Shown here one piece after another: positions 9,275 through 17,872 of a stretch of 64,000 bases of DNA. Each line of letters opens with the position of its first letter. Positions within the stretch are counted from its first letter, which is position 1. Made by a program: the position numbers and the translations under genes. This DNA comes from Dryocola sp. LX212. GTDB taxonomy: Bacteria > Pseudomonadota > Gammaproteobacteria > Enterobacterales > Enterobacteriaceae. Under the pieces are notes generated by a model. It searched no databases, was not told the DNA's origin, and was given only the letters and a program-made list of their open reading frames with translations. The stretch covers positions 2,108,001 to 2,172,000 of the forward strand of contig CP167917.1 in the NCBI GenBank assembly GCA_041504365.1. The letters run 5' to 3'.

Positions 9275-10035
9275 GTCGCCGTCCAGCCTCCGTCCACCAT
9301 CAGCGCGGAGCCGGTGATCAGCGCCGCTGCCGGAGAGGCCAGAAACACCACCGGCCCCATGACGTCTTCGATCGTTCCGAGCCGCCCGAGCTTAATATTG
9401 TCCAGCACATAGCTGCGGAACGACGGGTCGGCCAGGTTTGTGCGGGACAGCTCGGTCGCAATAAACGTCGGACACAGCGTATTCACCCTGATCCCCGCGT
9501 CCCCCAGTTCAAGCGCCATAGTTTTGGTCAGCCCCTCCAGCGCGAACTTTGAGGCGCAGTAAACGCTGCGCGCCGGGCCGCCGACGTGCCCCATCTGGGA
9601 GGAAATATGAATAACGGATCCGGCAATACTGCTCTCTTTCATCCGGCGGGCAACCTGCTGGCTGAGAAAGAACGTCGCCCGCAGGTTGAGCGCCATTACC
9701 GCGTCGTAGTCCTCTTCACTGACCTCCAGAAAAGGCCGGTGACGCGCCAGGCCCGCGCTGTTGACCAGAACGTCGAAGGCGGGCAGCCCGGCAAGCGTCT
9801 CACGGACCTGATGCGTATCGGTGATATCCAGCGTGACGGGATGCAGCCGCAGATCTTCCTGCGCGGCTGCATTGGTCGCTTTGCGAAGCTGTGCTGCATC
9901 GCGGGCGATAATCCAGACCTCCGCCCCGGCCCGCGCCAGCGCAACGGCCGCCGCGAAACCGATACCGCGTGAGCCGCCCGTGACCAGCGCCCGACGGTTA
10001 TCGAGTCGGAAATCAGGGGTGCGGGGAAGGCTCAT
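9271..10035 (-). CDS. Short-chain dehydrogenase/reductase
   Basis: A 254-residue classical SDR. The cofactor motif TGGSRGIG lies at residues 19-26; the catalytic set is Ser146, Tyr159 and Lys163 (YCASK); NSAG lies near residue 92. The C-terminal half has the usual RVNTLCPTF and TGSALMVDGGW segments. I took ATG 10035, which overlaps the HisD-like stop by one base (TGATG); the frame is open further upstream but lies within that gene. It should oxidise or reduce an alcohol/ketone with NAD(P) in the pathway encoded by this operon. Confidence 0.87.
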   Translation of the reverse strand: MSLPRTPDFRLDNRRALVTGGSRGIGFAAAVALARAGAEVWIIARDAAQLRKATNAAAQEDLRLHPVTLDITDTHQVRETLAGLPAFDVLVNSAGLARHRPFLEVSEEDYDAVMALNLRATFFLSQQVARRMKESSIAGSVIHISSQMGHVGGPARSVYCASKFALEGLTKTMALELGDAGIRVNTLCPTFIATELSRTNLADPSFRSYVLDNIKLGRLGTIEDVMGPVVFLASPAAALITGSALMVDGGWTAT

Positions 10036-11366
10036 CAGCTTGCCTTCGCCACGTCGACGGGAGGCACCGACCCCGCGTAAGGCACGTCCATGTTGCCGTA
10101 GCGGCGCACACGAATATTGGCCTGCTCGGCGTGACCGGAGAAACCCTCCAGCTGGCAGAGGCGGGAGCAGTAGCTGCCAATCTCCGTGGAGGCTTCGTCG
10201 GTAAGCACCTTCTGGAAGGTACAGGTTTTCATAAACTTGCCGACCCACAGGCCGCCGGTATAGCGCGCTGCTTTTTGCGTCGGCAGGGTGTGATTAGTGC
10301 CGATGACCTTATCGCCGTAGGCCACGTTGGTGCGCGGCCCAAGGAACAGCGCGCCATAGTTGGTCATGTTTTGCAGGAACCAGTCATCGCGGTCGGTCAT
10401 AACCTGCACGTGCTCAGAAGCAATGCGGTCAGCTTCCTGAAGCATCTCTTCGTAGCTGTCGCAGACGATAATTTCGCCGTAGTCGCGCCACGCCTGGCTG
10501 GCAATTTCTGCAGTTGGGAGGCGGGTGAGAAGGCGCTCGACTTCGCGCAGCGTCTCCTGGGCAAGCTTCATGGAATTGGTCAGCAGAATAGCGGGGGTGG
10601 TGATGCCGTGTTCGGCCTGGCCCAGCAGGTCCGTGGCGCAGATTTCTCCGTCTACGGTCTCATCGGCGATGACCAGCGTTTCGGTCGGCCCGGCGAACAG
10701 GTCGATGCCCACGCGTCCGAACAGCTGGCGCTTGGCTTCCGCCACAAAGGCATTGCCCGGCCCGACCAGCATGTCTACCGGCTGCAGGGATTCTGTCCCC
10801 AGCGCCATTGCGCCAATCGCCTGAATGCCGCCCAGCGCGTAAATCTCGGTTGCGCCAGCCATCGCCTGTGCCGCCACAATCGCCGGAGCGGGCTGGCAGT
10901 GGAACGGCGGGGCGCAGCTGATGATGCGCGAACAGCCCGCTACGTTTGCGGTGATGATGGACATATGGGCCGATGCCAGAAGCGGGTACTTACCGCCGGG
11001 GACATAGCAGCCGACCGAGTTAATCGGAATGTTTTTATGGCCGAGGATCACGCCAGGACGCGTTTCCACCTCCAGATCCAACAGGCATTTTTTCTGCTCG
11101 CTGGCGAAGTTAAACACCTGCTGCTGGGCGAATTCGATATCTTTTATGTCCTGGCGGCTCAGCTGTTTAATACAGCTGTTAATTTCAGACTGCGACAGGC
11201 GATAATCCTGGCGGTCGTAATTATCAAACTTAATTGACAGCTCGCGAATAGCGGCGTTCCCGCGCTGTTCAATATCGGCGAGGATATTTTCAACGGTCAT
11301 GCTCACCTGTTTATTTGCCTGCTGGCGTTCAGATAAAGATTTACTGGTTTTTAAATACTGCGCCAT
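10035..11366 (-). CDS. Histidinol-dehydrogenase-like alcohol dehydrogenase (first copy)
   Basis: A 443-residue member of the HisD fold. The zinc and catalytic residues of HisD are all present at fitting spacing: Gln250, His253, Glu318, His319, Asp352, His359 and His412. It is not next to any his gene and has the GTNHTLPT variant typical of catabolic HisD homologues such as the sulfopropanediol dehydrogenase HpsN. The family oxidises a primary alcohol through an aldehyde to a carboxylate with two NAD. I chose ATG 11366 (GGAG upstream) over the upstream in-frame starts. A paralogue lies at 16433-17740 on the other arm of the locus. Confidence 0.86.
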   Translation of the reverse strand: MAQYLKTSKSLSERQQANKQVSMTVENILADIEQRGNAAIRELSIKFDNYDRQDYRLSQSEINSCIKQLSRQDIKDIEFAQQQVFNFASEQKKCLLDLEVETRPGVILGHKNIPINSVGCYVPGGKYPLLASAHMSIITANVAGCSRIISCAPPFHCQPAPAIVAAQAMAGATEIYALGGIQAIGAMALGTESLQPVDMLVGPGNAFVAEAKRQLFGRVGIDLFAGPTETLVIADETVDGEICATDLLGQAEHGITTPAILLTNSMKLAQETLREVERLLTRLPTAEIASQAWRDYGEIIVCDSYEEMLQEADRIASEHVQVMTDRDDWFLQNMTNYGALFLGPRTNVAYGDKVIGTNHTLPTQKAARYTGGLWVGKFMKTCTFQKVLTDEASTEIGSYCSRLCQLEGFSGHAEQANIRVRRYGNMDVPYAGSVPPVDVAKAS

Positions 11367-11449
11367 GATGTTCTCCATGAATATTTTGCGAGTCTGTCCC
11401 ACCCGACTGAACGGGAGGAAAACTCTTTTTATGAAAGTAGGGTGGTAAA

Positions 11450-12700
11450 TTAAATTTTGTTGCCGTAATCCTGTGCCGGAGCCAGATTATTTGTTTCCGC
11501 TATGGCGTCGGGCTTTTTATTCTGCCGCTGATTTACGCTACGAACCGCTAACGGAGTTAATACCGCCGCCAGCAGGCACAGGCCTGAAATGAATAGATAG
11601 CCGGAGGATAAATTAATATGCTGCAGCATCACCCCCATTAATACCGGCCCGGCAAACATCCCGCAGGAGTAAATGGTCTGGAACAGGCCCATGCGGGTGG
11701 ACTGCTCGTCCTCGACGGTGTTGACCACGCTCAGGGACATAAAGACCGCGAACGCCATCCCGAAGGAGAAGCCGCCCACGGATTGTAGCAGGTAGATCAG
11801 GTACATATTGCTGGTGAAAGGCACGCCAAGCGTCGAGACGAGCTGAAGCATAATGCCGATGACGGCGGTGTTCGCCAGGCCTAAACGCTTATAGAACACC
11901 GAGCTGCACAGGGCGATAGCCAGCGCGTAGAAAATCAGGTGCAGGTTGCTCAGCAGGGTCAGAATGCCCGCTTTAGCCCCGAGCTGCTGGGCATATATCG
12001 GCGTCAGGGTATCGCGCGTTGCAAACGGCACCAGAATTACAATGGTCGCCAGCAGGCCGATAAACCACACGGAGGAGTCGCCCAGCTGGCGTTTAGCGCT
12101 GGTAACGCAGGCCCTGAGGGTTGGCGCGAGGGCGGCATCATGAAACTCCTTAATGTGGAAGGTCAATATCAGCGCCAGCAGCGCCGCAACGCTTGAAACG
12201 AAGTAGCCGATGCTTTTATCAAAGAAGTGGATAAGCGTCCCGCCGATACAGTTCCCCAGAAAGACGCCCAGCGGCCCGGCAAGCGCCAGCAGGGCAACGG
12301 CAGCAGGCGCGTCTTTCCGATCGAAGTAGCGAATAAACAGGATGTTATAGAGCACCCAGGTGGCCGCCGTGAAGCCGTCGGCAGCCTTGGCGAGGTAGAG
12401 CGTAACGGCGGTTGGTTCAAAGTAAGCGATGGGCCAGGTCACCAGCGGCAGCAGCAGGCTGACCTGAATAAATATCTTACGGCTCTTTACCACGTCCGAA
12501 AGAATGCCGATGGGGAAGCGAACGAGCAGGGTAGCCAGGCCGCTGGCACCCATGATCATGCCGACCACTTCGGGCTGCATGCCTTCGCTGATCAGCATCG
12601 GTGCCAGAAAGGCGTCAATGCTGTGGATACAGATGAAGAACAGGACGCTGATGGTGAAAAACAGCCTGACTTCGGATCGATTAAATAGTGCACGAAACAT
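11450..12700 (-). CDS. MFS transporter of the accessory catabolic locus
   Basis: A 416-residue major facilitator with about 12 hydrophobic helices, a short N-terminus and a polar C-tail after helix 12 ([13 protein letters not shown]). The helix 2-3 loop reads [15 protein letters not shown], a good match to the MFS loop motif. It is first in the leftward operon, 83 bases before the HisD-like gene, and starts 367 bp from the divergent LacI gene with two palindromes between them. By position it is the importer for the substrate of this pathway. I cannot assign it to a substrate-specific subfamily. Confidence 0.85.
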   Translation of the reverse strand: MFRALFNRSEVRLFFTISVLFFICIHSIDAFLAPMLISEGMQPEVVGMIMGASGLATLLVRFPIGILSDVVKSRKIFIQVSLLLPLVTWPIAYFEPTAVTLYLAKAADGFTAATWVLYNILFIRYFDRKDAPAAVALLALAGPLGVFLGNCIGGTLIHFFDKSIGYFVSSVAALLALILTFHIKEFHDAALAPTLRACVTSAKRQLGDSSVWFIGLLATIVILVPFATRDTLTPIYAQQLGAKAGILTLLSNLHLIFYALAIALCSSVFYKRLGLANTAVIGIMLQLVSTLGVPFTSNMYLIYLLQSVGGFSFGMAFAVFMSLSVVNTVEDEQSTRMGLFQTIYSCGMFAGPVLMGVMLQHINLSSGYLFISGLCLLAAVLTPLAVRSVNQRQNKKPDAIAETNNLAPAQDYGNKI

Positions 12701-12816
12701 GGTGGTGAACCTCTAAAATTAATGGGTTATAACCAATCAAGTACGGCATAAACCGGTTCAATCCTTTGGCTGAGACTCCTGTCCCCGGTAAAAACTGACG
12801 GCGTTTTTGCACTGCA

Positions 12817-12830
12817 TGCATACGTATTCA
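12817..12830. promoter_or_regulatory. Candidate LacI-type operator 1
   Basis: TGCATACGTATTCA is an imperfect palindrome built on the perfect core ATACGTAT, located 117 bases upstream of the MFS start. It matches the second site (12906-12919) at 12 of 14 positions, so the pair probably binds the adjacent LacI-family protein. Confidence 0.55.
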
Positions 12831-12904
12831 AAAATGAAAGTTACGAAAAGGTTTCAATTTTGTAAAGGGTAGGATTGTAAATGTGAAAAAAATAATATTG
12901 CCTG

Positions 12905-12920
12905 TTGCATACGCATGCAA
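12905..12920. promoter_or_regulatory. Candidate LacI-type operator 2
   Basis: TTGCATACGCATGCAA has perfect six-base arms TTGCAT/ATGCAA and lies 88 bp (centre to centre) from operator 1. The spacing and shared sequence suggest cooperative binding or looping by the divergent regulator. Confidence 0.55.
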
Positions 12921-13066
12921 AGATGGTGTAAGACTTAAAAACAGGCATTCTGGCGAGCGGAAAAAGGGCCACGCTGGCAATCCCCTCGCGGTCCGTTACA
13001 CTGATGCAACGCCTTGTTTTCACGTAAGATGCATCGTGGCGGGAATGTTGATAAGGAACAGCGACA

Positions 13067-14137
13067 ATGAAACGTAAGACTTTTGGACCCGTGACCTCGC
13101 AGCAGGTGGCGCAGATCGCGGGAGTGTCACAATCGGCGGTGTCCCGCACGTTCACGCCTGGGGCCAGCATTTCGCCGGCCACGCGTGAAAAAGTGCTGAA
13201 AGCGGCGCGGGAGCTGGGCTACCGGCCAAATGCTATCGCGCGGTCGCTGAATACCGCTCGTTCACGCATTGTCGGCGTGGTGATGTCCTATTTTGACAAC
13301 CAGTTTTACCCGCAGGTGCTTGAGGCGCTGGCGCAGAAGCTTGATGAGCTGAACTACCACCTGCTGCTGTTCGTGGGCGACCGCGACGGCAACGTGGACA
13401 GAATTTTTGACCAGATCATGCAGTACCGGGTAGACGGCATCGTGCTGGCGTCCGTTTCGCTATCCATTGAATTGTCGGAAGAGTGCCTGGCCGCTGGGAT
13501 CCCGGTGGTGCTGTTTAACCGCGACGATGAGAACGGCATAGTTTCCAGCGTCAACACGGATAACAAAGCCGCCGCATGCCAGATAGCCGAGTTTTTACTG
13601 GCCGGTGAGCACCAGCGCTTTGCCTATGTTGCGGGGATTGCCGATTCATCGGTAAACGTTGCGCGCCAGAGCGGGTTCGTCAGTACGCTGCGGTCGAAAG
13701 GCGTCGAGGATATCCGGGTGGTGCAGGGTAATTACAATGCGCAGCAAACCAGCCGCGCCGCCCGGGAGCTTTTCTCGTCACCGCAGCCGCCGGACGCCAT
13801 CTTTGCGGCCAATGATCATATGGCCTTAACCGTGATGGATATCGCCCGCTACGAGTTCGGCCTGCGTATCCCCGACGATTTGTCTGTCATCGGCTACGAC
13901 GACACCGGCCCGTCCGGCTGGCCATCCTACGCGCTGACCTCCGCCTCGCAGCCGGTGGACGAGATGGTCAGCGCCACGGTGGCGCTGCTGATGAAGCAGA
14001 TAGAAAGTGAAAACATCGAACCCGAACAGCTGGTGGTCAAGGGGGCGCTGATTGTCCGCCACTCTGCGCGCCGCCCACGCTCAGGCGTAATCGAAAAAGA
14101 CGGATTGTCTCTGTTCCAGCCGCAGGAGGTTGAATGA
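13067..14137 (+). CDS. LacI-family transcriptional regulator of the accessory locus
   Basis: A 356-residue LacI/GalR regulator. The helix-turn-helix TSQQVAQIAGVSQSAVSRTF is followed by the hinge helix region (YRPNAIARSLNTARS) and a periplasmic-binding-protein-like effector domain (about 65-335). The start is ATG 13067, after AAGGAA. Its stop overlaps the start of the first tandem-SnoaL gene (ATGA), so regulator and enzymes are co-translated. It most likely controls both arms through the palindromes at 12817 and 12905 and responds to a pathway substrate or intermediate; the effector is unknown. Confidence 0.92.
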   Translation: MKRKTFGPVTSQQVAQIAGVSQSAVSRTFTPGASISPATREKVLKAARELGYRPNAIARSLNTARSRIVGVVMSYFDNQFYPQVLEALAQKLDELNYHLLLFVGDRDGNVDRIFDQIMQYRVDGIVLASVSLSIELSEECLAAGIPVVLFNRDDENGIVSSVNTDNKAAACQIAEFLLAGEHQRFAYVAGIADSSVNVARQSGFVSTLRSKGVEDIRVVQGNYNAQQTSRAARELFSSPQPPDAIFAANDHMALTVMDIARYEFGLRIPDDLSVIGYDDTGPSGWPSYALTSASQPVDEMVSATVALLMKQIESENIEPEQLVVKGALIVRHSARRPRSGVIEKDGLSLFQPQEVE

Positions 14138-15105
14138 CCAGGTTGCCGGGCTTTAGCCCTCAGTTTGATTCCATACAGCAGTTTATTCTGACGCTGACCC
14201 ACGTGGTCTGGGAGCAGAAGGACATCGGCCAGCTCGCGGATTTTTACGCCACGCCGGTGGTCTTCCACACGCCTGAAAAGCAGCTGAACGATCTTTCCGG
14301 CTTTATGCGCCTGACGCTTGAGGCCATGCACAGCTTCCCGCAGCGCACGGTGCTGACAGAAGATATTCTGACCACCCACACGCCGGAGTTCGAGTATTAT
14401 GCGGCACAGCGCACGCTGGCCTGCATTCAGCACCAGGGTGAAGGCTTCTTCGGTAAACCTAGCGGCAAGGCGGTTTGGGTCCGCACCTGGGCTGACCGGG
14501 TATGTGCCGATGGCGCAGTGCGGCAGGAATGGCTGCTGCAGGATCGCGCGGCGATTGTCTCGCAGATTGGCCTCAGCGCGCGCGATTTTGCGTTACAGCT
14601 GGCGACGGCCCGTCAGGAGCTGGGGCTGGAGAATACCTCCGCCGAGGAGATGGACGCGCGCTGGGCAGGTGGCCCGGAAGGCGACGATGTTGACGGCCCG
14701 CTGGCCGGGCTCGTTGAACGCTATCTCTCTATGTGGGCCGGGGGTAACAGCGGCGTGGTACCGGGGCTTTATCATCCGGCGGCTACCTTCCACGGTCCGG
14801 CGCACGTGCTGCGCACCGGCGAGCAGGATATTGGCGCGTTTCTCTCGGGCTACCGGGCTTCCTTTGCCGACAGCGAAACGCAGCTGCACCATCTTATTGT
14901 CCGCCGTGACGCCAACGAACCCGTGCGCCTCTCCCTGCGCTGGTCGCTGTTAACCTGGCACGACGGCTATGGCCGATTCGGCGCGCCGACGCGTCGGCCG
15001 ATCTCTATTACCGGCATCAGCCAGCTGGAACTGCGAGACGGATTAATTATCCGTGAATATCTGGGCATTGATGAGTTAGCTATCTGGTCACAAATATTTA
15101 ATTAA
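14134..15105 (+). CDS. Tandem SnoaL/NTF2-like protein A
   Basis: A 323-residue protein made of two SnoaL-like (NTF2 fold) units. The first (about residues 8-150) runs from FILTLTHVVWEQKD through FGKPSGKAVWVRTWADR to VRQEWLLQD. The second (about 185-320) runs from VERYLSMW through FGAPTRRPISITGISQ to LIIREYLGIDELAIW. Each ends in the same strand pattern of a hydrophobic strand, a charged turn and an IREYLGIDEL-type helix. SnoaL-fold proteins include polyketide cyclases, isomerases, hydratases and non-catalytic ligand binders. The function here is unknown. It is translationally coupled to the LacI gene and is a distant paralogue of the next protein. Confidence 0.72.
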   Translation: MTRLPGFSPQFDSIQQFILTLTHVVWEQKDIGQLADFYATPVVFHTPEKQLNDLSGFMRLTLEAMHSFPQRTVLTEDILTTHTPEFEYYAAQRTLACIQHQGEGFFGKPSGKAVWVRTWADRVCADGAVRQEWLLQDRAAIVSQIGLSARDFALQLATARQELGLENTSAEEMDARWAGGPEGDDVDGPLAGLVERYLSMWAGGNSGVVPGLYHPAATFHGPAHVLRTGEQDIGAFLSGYRASFADSETQLHHLIVRRDANEPVRLSLRWSLLTWHDGYGRFGAPTRRPISITGISQLELRDGLIIREYLGIDELAIWSQIFN

Positions 15106-15110
15106 GTCTG

Positions 15111-15129
15111 CGGGGGATAGCTCCCCCCG
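15111..15129 (+). terminator. Hairpin after tandem SnoaL gene A
   Basis: GGGGGA and TCCCCC form a strong six-base stem with a four-base loop six bases after the stop, followed by AT-rich sequence without a real T-run. It may partly terminate transcription or act as a processing or stability element between the two SnoaL genes. Confidence 0.45.
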
Positions 15130-15289
15130 AATAAATAAAGCCCGTGTAAATGATAATTTATTTGTCAGGGGCTGCTGTTGCCTGGATTCTGAAAACAAAC
15201 TGTCACTATTTGCAGGCGAGGGGTAATTACATCCCGAATACAGTGCGCCGGGAAATTTCTCAGTGCATCCATCGAACGCAGGAGGTTAT

Positions 15290-16429
15290 ATGTCATCAAC
15301 TGAAGCGACAAATAAAACGCCGGTAGTAGCTGAGAAAACCAATACTAAATCCACTCGCGATGAGCCTGTATTACAGGTTGAGCGCCGTGACTTTGTGGAT
15401 TTAGTTCCAGAAAAACGTCCCCGCGTACAGTCATTAAGAGGATTTGACGACTGTTATACCGATATTGTGGATTATATCGTGCGCTGTACGCATAAAATAT
15501 GGGACGAGCGCGACGTGGGTTTAATTTACTCACACTACACGCATAACTGCGTTTTATATAACGCGCTGGGCACCATGTATAACCGCGAGCAGGTCGTGCA
15601 GGATACGTTGCAGCGCCTGATTGCCTTCCCGGAGCGCCGTGGTATGGCGACCCAGGTTATCTGGAACGGTAACGACGTTGACGGTTTCTACACCTCGCAC
15701 CTGGTAACCGGCACCGGTCGTCATACGCAGTTCAGCCATCTGGGCAAGCCGACGAACCGCACCTTTGTAACCCGCACCGTAGCGGACTGCATGATCCACG
15801 AGAACAAAATCTACCGCGAGTGGGTGGTCAGCGACAACATGGCGATGATGCGCCAGCTTGGCCTGGATACCGACGCGGTGGCGTATGGCATGGCGAAAGA
15901 GCAGTTTGATAAGGGCTTCCGCGTGACCGATATCGGCGAGAACCGCCGCATGGTAGGTCAGTATCCACCGGAAATGGAATGTGACGTTTCCATCGCCCAT
16001 ACCGACACAGAAGAGCAGTGCCTGCGCTGGCTGCATGAGATCTACAACCGCCGCATGCTGGGCAAAATCAAAGACGTGTACGCGACCAACGTCCAGTGGC
16101 ACGGCCCGCTGATGAAAGAGCTGTACGGCCAGGCGGCGGTGATCCACCAGACGCTGGCGCTGATTGGCATGATCCCGGACGGCGCGTGGCTGCCGCAGCA
16201 CGTCTGCTCCAACCCGTGCGAAGAGGGCGGTACCAAGGTCGCGGTACGCTGGATTATGGAAGGTCACCACCTGGGCTACGGCGAGCTGGGCAAACCAACC
16301 GGCGAACGCCTGTTCGTGATGGGCATGTCCCACTACCACATCGTCAACGGCAAAATCGTCGATGAATGGGTCGTCTACGACCACCTGGCGCTGCTGGCGC
16401 AAATCAAACTGGGTCAAATGGAGGAGTAA
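15290..16429 (+). CDS. Tandem SnoaL/NTF2-like protein B
   Basis: A 379-residue protein with a polar, low-complexity N-terminus (about residues 1-50) and two SnoaL-like units. Unit one (about 60-210) contains IVRCTHKIWDERDVGLIY, HLGKPTNRTFVTRTVAD and YREWVVSDNMAM. Unit two (about 245-375) contains LHEIYNRRMLGKIKDVY, YGELGKPTGERLFVMGMSH and VDEWVVYDHLALL. The repeated [GL]GKPT and EWVV-D motifs show an internal duplication, and the same architecture occurs in protein A. The start is ATG 15290 with AGGAGG six bases before it. It lies three bases before the second HisD-like gene. The enzymatic role is unknown; a cyclase, isomerase or hydratase role is only a family-based guess. Confidence 0.75.
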   Translation: MSSTEATNKTPVVAEKTNTKSTRDEPVLQVERRDFVDLVPEKRPRVQSLRGFDDCYTDIVDYIVRCTHKIWDERDVGLIYSHYTHNCVLYNALGTMYNREQVVQDTLQRLIAFPERRGMATQVIWNGNDVDGFYTSHLVTGTGRHTQFSHLGKPTNRTFVTRTVADCMIHENKIYREWVVSDNMAMMRQLGLDTDAVAYGMAKEQFDKGFRVTDIGENRRMVGQYPPEMECDVSIAHTDTEEQCLRWLHEIYNRRMLGKIKDVYATNVQWHGPLMKELYGQAAVIHQTLALIGMIPDGAWLPQHVCSNPCEEGGTKVAVRWIMEGHHLGYGELGKPTGERLFVMGMSHYHIVNGKIVDEWVVYDHLALLAQIKLGQMEE

Positions 16430-16432
16430 GAG

Positions 16433-17740
16433 ATGGGCGCAATCAGTGAAGCAGACGTGCAGTTTCTTAAACGCCCGCAGGGGCAGGACGCGCAGGCGGA
16501 CAGGACGCTGACGGACACCGTTCATAACATTATCGAACAGGTAAAGACGCGAGGGGACGCCGCGCTGCGGGACTTTTCGGCGAAGTTTGATAAAACCGTG
16601 CCGGACAGCTTTGAAGTATCGGCAGACGAGATCAAAGCGGCACTGGCGGATCTCGACCCGCAGACCCGCAGGGACAGCGAGTTTGCCATTGCCCAGGTGA
16701 AGCGGTTTGCCCAGGCGCAGCTGGCAACCATGAAGCCGCTGGAGGTGGAAACGCTGCCTGGCGTGCATCTGGGGCACCGCATTATCCCTATCGAAAAGGT
16801 CGGCTGCTACGTGCCGGGCGGGCGCTATCCCATCTTGTCCGCGCCGGTGATGTCCATAGTGCCGGCCGTGGTGGCAGGCTGTGACGAGATTATTGCCTGT
16901 CTGCCGCCGGGCGCGCATCCGGCGATGATCGCCGTTTGCCACCTGGCCGGGGCGCACCGAATCTTTAAGGTCGGTGGTGCGCAGGCGATTGCCGCCATGG
17001 CGTGGGGCACGGAGTCCGTGCCGGTGGTGGATAAAGTTGTCGGGCCGGGCAACGCCTTCGTCAACGAAGCCAAGCGCCAGGTATTTGGTAAGGTAGGAAT
17101 TGACGCCCTGGCAGGCCCGAGCGAAATCTACGTGATTGCTGACGACAGCGCGAATCCGCAGATATTAGCCGCCGACCTGCTGGCGCAGGCGGAGCACGAC
17201 GTTCATACACGCGTAGGCATGGCGACGACCAGCGAGCGTATCGCCAGCGAAACCCTCAGCGAAATCGAACGCCAGCTCAAAACGCTGCCAACGGCGGTAA
17301 CGGCGGGGGAAGCGTGGCGACGTCAGGGCGAGATTGTGATTTGCCGCGATGAGGAGCAGCTGATTGCATGGGCGGACCATATGGCAACGGAGCATCTCCA
17401 GGTCCATACCCGCGATCCGCACGCCACGGCGAGCAAAATCCGCAACTACGGCTCACTGTTTATCGGCCAGAACGCAAGCGTGGTTTTCTCTGATAAATGC
17501 TGTGGCACCAACCACACGCTGCCAACGATGGCCGCCGCGCGCTATACCGGTGGTCTGTGGGTGGGCGCATACGTGAAGATCTGCACGCATCAGTGGATTG
17601 ACGACCACGGCATCGCGGCGATTGCGGAACCGGCGATTCGCCAGAGCCGTACCGAAGGCATGCAGGCGCACCGCCGTGCGGCAGAAATTCGTTTACGTCC
17701 GGATGAAATTGAAGGGATCACGGGCGGCAAGCGGGATTAA
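16433..17740 (+). CDS. Histidinol-dehydrogenase-like alcohol dehydrogenase (second copy)
   Basis: A 435-residue HisD-fold protein with Gln252, His255, Glu320, His321, Asp354, His361 and His413 in the positions of the HisD zinc and catalytic residues. Like the first copy it has GTNHTLPT and no his-operon context, so a catabolic alcohol-to-acid oxidation is likelier than histidine synthesis. The gene starts three bases after tandem-SnoaL protein B with GGAGGAGTAAGAG upstream. The two copies differ clearly in sequence, suggesting two successive oxidations or two substrates rather than a recent duplication. Confidence 0.86.
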   Translation: MGAISEADVQFLKRPQGQDAQADRTLTDTVHNIIEQVKTRGDAALRDFSAKFDKTVPDSFEVSADEIKAALADLDPQTRRDSEFAIAQVKRFAQAQLATMKPLEVETLPGVHLGHRIIPIEKVGCYVPGGRYPILSAPVMSIVPAVVAGCDEIIACLPPGAHPAMIAVCHLAGAHRIFKVGGAQAIAAMAWGTESVPVVDKVVGPGNAFVNEAKRQVFGKVGIDALAGPSEIYVIADDSANPQILAADLLAQAEHDVHTRVGMATTSERIASETLSEIERQLKTLPTAVTAGEAWRRQGEIVICRDEEQLIAWADHMATEHLQVHTRDPHATASKIRNYGSLFIGQNASVVFSDKCCGTNHTLPTMAAARYTGGLWVGAYVKICTHQWIDDHGIAAIAEPAIRQSRTEGMQAHRRAAEIRLRPDEIEGITGGKRD

Positions 17741-17792
17741 TTCAGAAGAAGTGTGTAGGCCTGAGGAGCGCGGCACCATCCAGCGAGAATTG

Positions 17793-17820
17793 TCGGATGA
17801 CGCTGCGCTTTTCCGACCTA
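17793..17820. repeat. REP-like palindrome
   Basis: TCGGATGACGCTGCGC followed by TTTTCCGACCTA is a typical enteric REP/BIME unit, located 53 bases after the second HisD-like gene where it may shield the 3' end. Confidence 0.75.
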
Positions 17821-17835
17821 TCAAATCGGTCGCGG

Positions 17836-17862
17836 GGTGGATAGGCGATAGCGCCATCCACC
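17836..17862. repeat. REP-like palindrome, variant type
   Basis: GGTGGAT and ATCCACC arms surround a GC-rich centre. This GTGGAT-type variant is also found at 22103 and 61613 and pairs with the adjacent unit to form a BIME between two convergent operons. Confidence 0.65.
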
Positions 17863-17872
17863 GTGTTTTTGC

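Larger units (their letters stand above)
12701..13066. other. Divergent control region between MFS and LacI-type genes
   Basis: This 366-bp non-coding gap separates the two oppositely oriented operons. It is AT-rich in its middle and holds two related palindromes (12817-12830 and 12905-12920) and the AAGGAA ribosome site of the LacI gene. I see no convincing reading frame in it. Confidence 0.7.

Noticed and set aside
15554-16957. 467-codon minus-strand frame opposite tandem-SnoaL B and the second HisD-like gene
   Set aside because: Composition artefact spanning two well-supported genes.
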